A stretch of DNA of 64,000 nucleotides from PALSA-129 sp050014595 (GTDB lineage: Bacteria > Acidobacteriota > Terriglobia > Bryobacterales > Bryobacteraceae), in NCBI GenBank assembly GCA_050014595.1, contig JBEKDA010000009.1:58479-122478 (forward strand), in the 5' to 3' direction. A program made the position numbers and the translations under genes. How positions within the stretch are numbered: the first letter of the stretch is position 1; every line of letters starts with the position of its first letter. Below, piece after piece: positions 59,268-64,000 of the stretch. The notes under the pieces were generated by a model. That model ran no database searches and was not told where the DNA came from. It saw only the letters and a list, made by a program, of their open reading frames with translations.

Positions 59268-60794
59268 AGAGTAGAAACTGCGCACAGCGTCGCGGGGCGT
59301 GCAGACCAGGGGTTCGCCGAACAAGTTGAACGAGGTGTTGTAGAGCACCGGCAGTCCGGAAACTTTGCCGGCGGCGTGCAGCAGCTTCCAGTAGAGCGGG
59401 TTCTCGCCGCGATCGACGGCGTGCACGCGGACCATATCGCCGGCCAGGATGGCGGAGGCGAAGCGGTCGCGATGCTCCGGCCGCACGCGGCCCACCGTGG
59501 AAAGATAGCGCGCATTGGAGCCCACCTCGAAATATTCAGAACACAGCTCCGCCGGCACGGAGGCCGCGAACTTGCGGAACGGCTCGCGATGCTTGATGAA
59601 GATGTTGAGGTTTTCGGTGGAATAGGGGTCGAGCGGCGAAGCCAGAATGCTGCGGTTGCCGAGTGCGCGGGCGCCGAACTCCATGCGGCCGTGCATCCAG
59701 GCGACGATCTTGTTGTCGCTCAACTGCTCGACGGCGGTCGAGACCACCTCTTCGGTGGTGAGCAGGTAGCGGAAGCGCAGCTTGCAGTTTTCGAGCACCT
59801 GCTTGATCTCGGCGGCGGCATAGGCCGGCCCCAAAGCCAGTGTGTGGAAGGGGACGCGGCGCTCCTGCCGGCAGACCGTATGCCAGGTTTCGAGCACCGC
59901 GCCGATGGCCGTTCCGGCATTGCCGGAAACCGGCTGCACGAAGACGTTCTGGTATCCCGAACGGTTCTCGAGCGCCGAGACCAAAAGGGCATTCAGCCCG
60001 AGACCGCCGGCCAGGCACAGGTTGCGGCCGGAACCGCACATGCGGATGGCGGCGGCTTCCACGGCCTGCTGGATGCCGGCCGCGAGGTGCCTGCACAGCT
60101 CGTCGGGAACCGGCTGGCCGTCCTTCAATCCGATGCGCTCATAGAAGCGCGGGCCGAAGCCGCCGTTGCGCAGGCGGTCGGTGGACAGGAAGGAACGGTC
60201 GAGGCGCGGGCCGGCGTCGGAAAGGCGGAGGATTTCGAGGAAGAGGTTGCCATAGCGATCGTCGCCGGACACCGAGAGCCACTGCACCTTGTGTTCCTCT
60301 TGGTTGGCTTCGAGGCCCAGCAGTTCGGTGACGCGGCCGTAGAGATCGCCGAGCGAATCGGGCGAGTATTGCTCGTGCTCGAGGGTCATGTGCGGTCCGC
60401 GGGCCTGCCATCGCGATCCGCAGCGGAAGTCGCCGCCGCGGTCGAGCGTCAGAACCGTGGCTTCGTCGAAGGGCGAAGCGTAGTAGGCCGAGGCGGCGTG
60501 CGCCAGGTGGTGTTCCAGGACCACGATGCGGCTTTGCGGGAAGCGCGCGCGGAGCTTCAAATGGAAATCGGATTCGGGAATGGGCCGCACCACGGCCACG
60601 GCGTCCACCTGCTCGGGCCGTGCGGCGGCGAGTTCGAGACAGGTAGCAATGGCGTGTTCCGGCAGTTCGCCGCGGCTGCCGGTGTGGGCGCCGCGCGCGA
60701 GCTTGGATTCCTCGATGGCGGCCACCAGCTCGCCGTCCTTGAGGACGGCGCTCGAGGCATCGCCCAGGATTCCACCGATTCCGAGGATGATCAT
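59220..60794 (-). CDS. NodU/CmcH-family carbamoyltransferase
   Basis: 524 residues. N-terminal Kae1-like domain (LEHHLAHAASAYYASPFDEA with His95/96/99 as metal/adenylate ligands, LTLDRGGDF) and the C-terminal carbamoyltransferase domain (KIVAWMHGRMEFGARALGNR, SILASPLDPYSTENLNIFIK, HREPFRKFAASV). It transfers a carbamoyl group from carbamoyl-phosphate via carbamoyl-AMP onto a hydroxyl of a sugar or natural product. The acceptor is unknown, since no biosynthetic cluster surrounds it. Overlaps glnS by four bases. Confidence 0.85.
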   Translation of the reverse strand: MIILGIGGILGDASSAVLKDGELVAAIEESKLARGAHTGSRGELPEHAIATCLELAAARPEQVDAVAVVRPIPESDFHLKLRARFPQSRIVVLEHHLAHAASAYYASPFDEATVLTLDRGGDFRCGSRWQARGPHMTLEHEQYSPDSLGDLYGRVTELLGLEANQEEHKVQWLSVSGDDRYGNLFLEILRLSDAGPRLDRSFLSTDRLRNGGFGPRFYERIGLKDGQPVPDELCRHLAAGIQQAVEAAAIRMCGSGRNLCLAGGLGLNALLVSALENRSGYQNVFVQPVSGNAGTAIGAVLETWHTVCRQERRVPFHTLALGPAYAAAEIKQVLENCKLRFRYLLTTEEVVSTAVEQLSDNKIVAWMHGRMEFGARALGNRSILASPLDPYSTENLNIFIKHREPFRKFAASVPAELCSEYFEVGSNARYLSTVGRVRPEHRDRFASAILAGDMVRVHAVDRGENPLYWKLLHAAGKVSGLPVLYNTSFNLFGEPLVCTPRDAVRSFYSSGIDAMFVGNFFLQK

Positions 60795-62500
60795 TTGCTC
60801 CGCTTCTCGATTTTCGCCCAGGCGTCCTTCAGCCCAACGGTGCGGTTGAAGACCAGGCGGGCGGCGCTGGAATCGGAGTCCACCGCAAAGTAACCGAGGC
60901 GCTCGAACTGGTACCGGTTGCCGGCGACAGCGCCCGCGAGCGAGGGTTCGAGCTTGGCTCCCACCACCACTTCAAGCGAATGGGGATTCAGATTGGCGAT
61001 GAAATCCCGGCCTTCATCGGTCAGGTTGGGGTCTTCCTTGATGAAGAGGTTGTCGTAGAGGCGCACTTCGGCGCCGATGGCGTGGGCGGCGGAGACCCAG
61101 TGAATGGTGGACTTCACCTTGCGGCCGTCGGGCGCGTTGCCGCCGCGCGTGGCCGGGTCGTAGGTGCAATGGATCTCCACCACTTCGCCGGCCGAGTTCT
61201 TGACGGCGTGGGTGCAGGTGACGAAGTAGCCATAGCGCAGGCGCACTTCGCGGCCGGGCGACAAGCGGTAATACTGCTTGGGCGGATCTTCGCGAAAGTC
61301 GTCCTGCTCAATGTAGAGGACGCGCGAAAACGGCACGCGGCGGGCGCCGGCGGACGCGTCTTCGGGGTTGTTGACGGCCTCCATCTCTTCCACCTGGCCT
61401 TCGGGATAGTTGTCGATCACCAGGCGGAGCGGGCGAAGCACGGCCATGACGCGCGGCGAGCGGCGGTTGAGGTCTTCGCGCACGTGGTGTTCGAGCAGGC
61501 CGAGCTCGATCGAGCCGTTGGTCTTGGAGACGCCGATGGCTTTGCAGAAATTGCGGATGGCTTCCGGCGTGTAACCGCGCCGGCGGATGCCGGAAAGCGT
61601 GGGCATGCGCGGATCGTCCCAGCCGCGCACGTGACCGTTCTGCACCAGCGTCAACAGTTTCCGTTTGCTCAATAGCGTGTAGGTGAGGTTGAGGCGGTCA
61701 AATTCGATCTGCTGGGGATGATAAATTCCCAACTGTTCGACGTACCAATCGTAGAGCGGGCGGTGGTCTTCGAACTCCAGGGTGCAGATGGAGTGGGTGA
61801 TTTTTTCGATGGAGTCGGATTCGCCGTGCGCGAAGTCGTACATGGGGTAGATGCACCACGTGCTGCCGGTGCGGTGGTGATCGGCGTGCAGGATGCGGTA
61901 CACCACGGGATCGCGCATGTTCAGGTTGGGCGATGCCATGTCGATTTTGGCGCGCAGGGTGCGCGATCCATCTGGAAACTCGCCGTTCTTCATGCGCTCG
62001 AACAGGTCGAGGTTTTCTTCGACGGTGCGATCGCGGTAGGGGCTGGGCTTGCCGGCCTCGGTCAGGTTGCCGCGGTATTGGCGCACCTCGTCCGCTGTCA
62101 GATCGCAGACGTAGGCCTTGCCCTTGCGGATCAGATCGACGGCCCACTGGTACAACTGGCCGAAATAGTCGGACGCGTAGAAGAGCCGGTCTTCCCAATC
62201 GAAGCCCAGCCACCTGACGTTCTCCATGATGGAATCGACGTACTCGGTCTCCTCCTTTTCGGGGTTGGTGTCGTCGAAGCGCAGGTTGGTCTTGCCGCCG
62301 AACTCGGCGGCCAGGCCGAAGTTCAGGCAGATGGACTTGGCGTGGCCGATGTGCAGGTAACCGTTCGGCTCGGGAGGGAAGCGGGTATGGACGCGGCCTT
62401 GAAACTTACTGGTCTTCAGGTCCTCCAGGATGATGTCGCGGACGAAATTGGAGGGGCCGGCCGAGGGCGAAGACGGCGCGGGGGGATTCGGCGGATTCAT
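60791..62500 (-). CDS. glnS: Glutaminyl-tRNA synthetase
   Basis: 569 residues from the ATG at 62500; the frame opens far upstream, but that part is non-coding repeat sequence. Class I synthetase motifs: PPEPNGYLHIGHAKS with the HIGH box at 50-53, RFDDTNPEKEETEY, and VSKTNGSIELG in the KMSKS position. The C-terminal anticodon-binding beta-barrels (RYGYFVTCTHAVKNSAGEVV) are intact. It charges tRNA-Gln. Its ATG overlaps the stop of a 40-codon gltX-like relic. Confidence 0.93.
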   Translation of the reverse strand: MNPPNPPAPSSPSAGPSNFVRDIILEDLKTSKFQGRVHTRFPPEPNGYLHIGHAKSICLNFGLAAEFGGKTNLRFDDTNPEKEETEYVDSIMENVRWLGFDWEDRLFYASDYFGQLYQWAVDLIRKGKAYVCDLTADEVRQYRGNLTEAGKPSPYRDRTVEENLDLFERMKNGEFPDGSRTLRAKIDMASPNLNMRDPVVYRILHADHHRTGSTWCIYPMYDFAHGESDSIEKITHSICTLEFEDHRPLYDWYVEQLGIYHPQQIEFDRLNLTYTLLSKRKLLTLVQNGHVRGWDDPRMPTLSGIRRRGYTPEAIRNFCKAIGVSKTNGSIELGLLEHHVREDLNRRSPRVMAVLRPLRLVIDNYPEGQVEEMEAVNNPEDASAGARRVPFSRVLYIEQDDFREDPPKQYYRLSPGREVRLRYGYFVTCTHAVKNSAGEVVEIHCTYDPATRGGNAPDGRKVKSTIHWVSAAHAIGAEVRLYDNLFIKEDPNLTDEGRDFIANLNPHSLEVVVGAKLEPSLAGAVAGNRYQFERLGYFAVDSDSSAARLVFNRTVGLKDAWAKIEKRSK

Positions 62501-62619
62501 GACGTTTTCAACTTTCCGATGGCCTGTCCAATGCGGCGCAGGCAGGTTTCGCGGCCGAGCGCTTCGCTGCCGATGTGCGAGAAACCAGTGGGGCAAGGCG
62601 CGAAACGGACTCTGAGCAT
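62497..62619 (-). pseudogene. gltX relic: N-terminus fused to C-terminus by internal deletion
   Basis: A 40-residue frame from the ATG at 62619. Residues 1-18 (MLRVRFAPCPTGFSHIGS) match the start of glutamyl-tRNA synthetase up to its HIGH box (RFAPSPTGxLHIG). Residues 19-40 (EALGRETCLRRIGQAIGKLK) resemble the last helix of GltX. The roughly 430 codons between are missing, in frame. The TGA overlaps the glnS ATG (ATGA), so it acts as a coupled upstream leader for glnS. Confidence 0.6.
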
Positions 62620-63137
62620 GGGAAATGCCAGTATAACAAGTGGCGCAAAAGGGCTTGGCGATGGCGGGGTGGCATGGCTGTAGGATGGGGATGGAATCGG
62701 GCTCGCCTGGGGAGGCAGATAGGTTTTGTTTGCAATCGGTTGCGGGCGAAATTGGGTTCGTTTGGTAATTTCGTGTTGGCGGGTGTGGAGGGTCAGCGGA
62801 CGGCGGTGCCGATCGGACGGAATTGGCTTCGTTTCGTAAATGATGTTTGCCGGCGTGTTGCGGGATCGGCCGGTGAAATTGGGTTCGTTTCGCAATCTTT
62901 CGTGTGAACGGGTGCAGATGGCCGGCGGGATGAGTTGGTGCGTGGGCATGGTGAAAGGTAATCGCGGAGAAACGATGGTTCGAGGCGCGCTCAGGGGTTC
63001 CGGGTTCACAAACGCTCCTCCTGGTTAGAGGGTAGCAGACGCCTGGAGCAATGAATTCGCTATACCTTATTGATTCTGCGGGAGAAGAAAGTTGAAATCG
63101 AGGGTTCAGAGGCATCAACATCTGGCAATAGAGCCGC
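62620..63137. other. Non-coding region with NEPNF/KRTQF-type repeats
   Basis: 518 bases upstream of the gltX relic without a credible gene. It holds three to four copies of a 20-odd-base repeat (core GAAATTGGGTTCGTTT) at about 62748, 62819 and 62875, with a diverged one near 62720. On the minus strand they read as NEPNF, ETKPI and KRTQF. The same core occurs at about 26273, inside the C-terminal tail of another gene. Confidence 0.6.
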
Positions 63138-63167
63138 TTGACTCATTATACGTCAATGCCGTATAGT
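63138..63167 (+). promoter_or_regulatory. Promoter and operator of the RelE/HigB-XRE operon
   Basis: TTGACT (63138-63143) and TATAGT (63162-63167) with an 18-base spacer. An inverted repeat TATACG-N7-CGTATA (63147-63165) lies in the spacer and covers the -10, a likely site for autoregulation by the antitoxin. The -10 ends seven bases before the GTG start. Confidence 0.7.
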
Positions 63168-63174
63168 GATAGGA

Positions 63175-63516
63175 GTGATCGCCGAAATCGTGAGTCTGTC
63201 GGCATACGAGTCCCAGGTCTCGGCGCTCCTGAATGAGGAAGAGCGGATGGCCATGGAGTTCTTCATCGCCTGCGCGCCGGAAGATCATCCCGTCATCCCT
63301 GGCACCGGCGGCTTTCGCAAAGCCCGATGGGCTCAACTCGGCAGGGGGAAGAGCGGTGGAGTGCGGGTGATCTACTTCTTTCTGGCCGGGCCGGGGTGCG
63401 TCTACATGGCCGCAGCATACGCCAAGTCGCGAAAGCAGACACTTTCGGCAGCCGATCAGAACGTGCTTGCGAAACTTGCGGCACAGATCAAGAGAGCAGC
63501 GAAAGGAGGGCACTGA
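63175..63516 (+). CDS. RelE/HigB-type toxin
   Basis: 113 residues from the GTG at 63175; the in-frame GTG at 63166 lies inside the -10 box. RelE/ParE superfamily pattern: FFIACAPEDHPVIPGTGGFR, KARWAQLGRGKSGGVRVIYF, FLAGPGCVYMAAAYAKSRKQ, ending in KLAAQIKRA. These mRNA interferases cut translating mRNA. The gene is followed two bases later by an XRE antitoxin, the toxin-first order of HigBA. AGGAG abuts the GTG and is too close to serve as a Shine-Dalgarno. Confidence 0.82.
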   Translation: MIAEIVSLSAYESQVSALLNEEERMAMEFFIACAPEDHPVIPGTGGFRKARWAQLGRGKSGGVRVIYFFLAGPGCVYMAAAYAKSRKQTLSAADQNVLAKLAAQIKRAAKGGH

Positions 63517-63518
63517 TA

Positions 63519-63848
63519 ATGAGCGTACGCATTCAGAAGGCTGGAGCCAAGCGACGAACCAGGTTGGGGCTGGCGCTGGAAGAAAGCGCCAGGGAAATCC
63601 TCGCTCACGTGAAGGGAGAGAAGGTACTTCCTACCAGACGGATCTTACTGCCGGAGGAAGTCGATGTGAAGCGCATCCGAGCGAAGGCGGGGATGTCCCA
63701 GGCGGAGTTCGCGCGCGCCTTTTGCATCAACCCACGGACGCTTCAGGAATGGGAACAAGGCCGCAGAAAACCGGATGCAACGACCCGTGCCTACCTCGCA
63801 GTAATCGCCAAGAATCGCGGGGCGGTGTTAGAGGCGCTGGCGCGGTAA
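63519..63848 (+). CDS. HigA/XRE-type antitoxin
   Basis: 109 residues from the ATG at 63519, with GGAGGG nine bases upstream. C-terminal Cro/CI HTH: VDVKRIRAKAGMSQAEFARA then FCINPRTLQEWEQGRRKPDA; N-terminal helical segment (LALEESAREILAHVKGEKVL) probably binds the toxin. It would bind the palindrome over the -10 at 63147-63165. Ends well before a structured leader of the next gene. Confidence 0.85.
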   Translation: MSVRIQKAGAKRRTRLGLALEESAREILAHVKGEKVLPTRRILLPEEVDVKRIRAKAGMSQAEFARAFCINPRTLQEWEQGRRKPDATTRAYLAVIAKNRGAVLEALAR

Positions 63849-63914
63849 GGTTTTGGAATCTGGCGCGGAAGCGTAAATGCGTCTGTTTGAATGTATAAGG
63901 GCTGAAATGGCGAA

Positions 63915-63987
63915 GGGTTCTCCTGAAGGGTACAATGCCGAGACCGGCTCTGAACAGCCGGCTCAGAAACTTCAAACAGGAGAACCC
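63915..63987 (+). promoter_or_regulatory. Leader hairpin that buries a ribosome-binding site
   Basis: GGGTTCTCCTG (63915-63925) is perfectly complementary to CAGGAGAACCC (63977-63987), which contains the Shine-Dalgarno AGGAG of an ATG at 63989. Inside the loop is a second perfect hairpin CCGGCT-CTGAAC-AGCCGG (63944-63961). It could be an attenuator or the end of a mobile element. Confidence 0.5.
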
Positions 63988-63988
63988 A

Positions 63989-64000
63989 ATGAACGTCAAC
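63989..64000 (+). CDS. Start of an unidentified gene, cut by the right edge
   Basis: Only four codons (MNVN) are in the window, preceded by CAGGAG with seven bases spacing. The product cannot be identified. Confidence 0.4.

Noticed and set aside
59220..60794. NodU/CmcH carbamoyltransferase as marker of an antibiotic gene cluster
   Set aside because: Neighbours are a peptidase and glnS; no PKS, NRPS or sugar genes in range.
60791..63121. Extension of glnS upstream to 63121
   Set aside because: The extra 207 residues are NEPNF/KRTQF-type repeat DNA and the gltX relic is read through in another frame; the HIGH box is at the expected distance only from the ATG at 62500.

Overview
The window looks like a chromosomal stretch of a high-GC Acidobacteriota, most likely of the Bryobacterales/Solibacter group. 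This is inferred from two TIGR03435-family loci (a paralogous family expanded in Solibacter), a 1,039-residue secreted BNR-repeat protein, the 'NAQKSTGPRS' hypothetical family, many decaying toxin-antitoxin loci and several dispersed intergenic repeat families. There is no phage, conjugative module or CRISPR array. || Layout: 1-3 kb carries an alpha-2-macroglobulin/DUF1175 pair and an unknown exported protein; 3-4.5 kb threonine synthase and a HigA-like regulator; 5-7.1 kb a cluster of intact and broken toxin-antitoxin (TA) genes. 7.2-20.4 kb is a compact purine-degradation island: 8-oxoguanine deaminase, three-subunit molybdenum hydroxylase, YgeY, YgfK-like, YgeW, carbamate kinase, SsnA and a PLP enzyme, mostly with 4-8 base overlaps. 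It resembles the E. coli yge/ygf cluster and the anaerobic urate/purine clusters of gut bacteria, but no HyuA or recognisable YgeX is present. || 20.4-32.2 kb holds a DUF433 antitoxin with a toxin stump, a phosphohexomutase, the BNR protein, a MerR regulator with a recognisable MerR-type promoter in front of a SnoaL-like exported protein, an AbiEii-like pair, a broken double TIGR03435 gene and an L-type lectin. 32.7-39.2 kb holds an aldehyde dehydrogenase, a phasin/PhaR polyhydroxyalkanoate pair sharing a CTGC-N3-GCAG operator, an ABC1 kinase-like gene and a second TIGR03435 gene. 39.3-45.7 kb holds AdhE coupled to a STAS protein, an outer-membrane barrel and a GMC oxidoreductase/exported protein pair. 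|| 46-47.5 kb has a broken REP-associated transposase beside an intact VapBC. 47.5-55.5 kb is a fatty-acid beta-oxidation locus (FadE, FadA, FadN, TetR; FadD divergent) around a palindromic operator. Then come tRNA-Ser(CGA), ModABC (which could supply molybdenum to the hydroxylase), a secreted metallopeptidase, a NodU/CmcH carbamoyltransferase, a 40-codon gltX relic coupled to glnS, and a HigB/RelE-like TA pair. || Best leads: an in-frame twin-hairpin repeat shared by ygfK and an unrelated gene; the gltX deletion scar upstream of glnS; leaderless-looking GTG starts in three TA operons; the reduced YgfK and altered gene content of the purine island; and a REP-like repeat family with one copy 14 bases after a RAYT relic. 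No wholly new multi-gene defence system was recognised.
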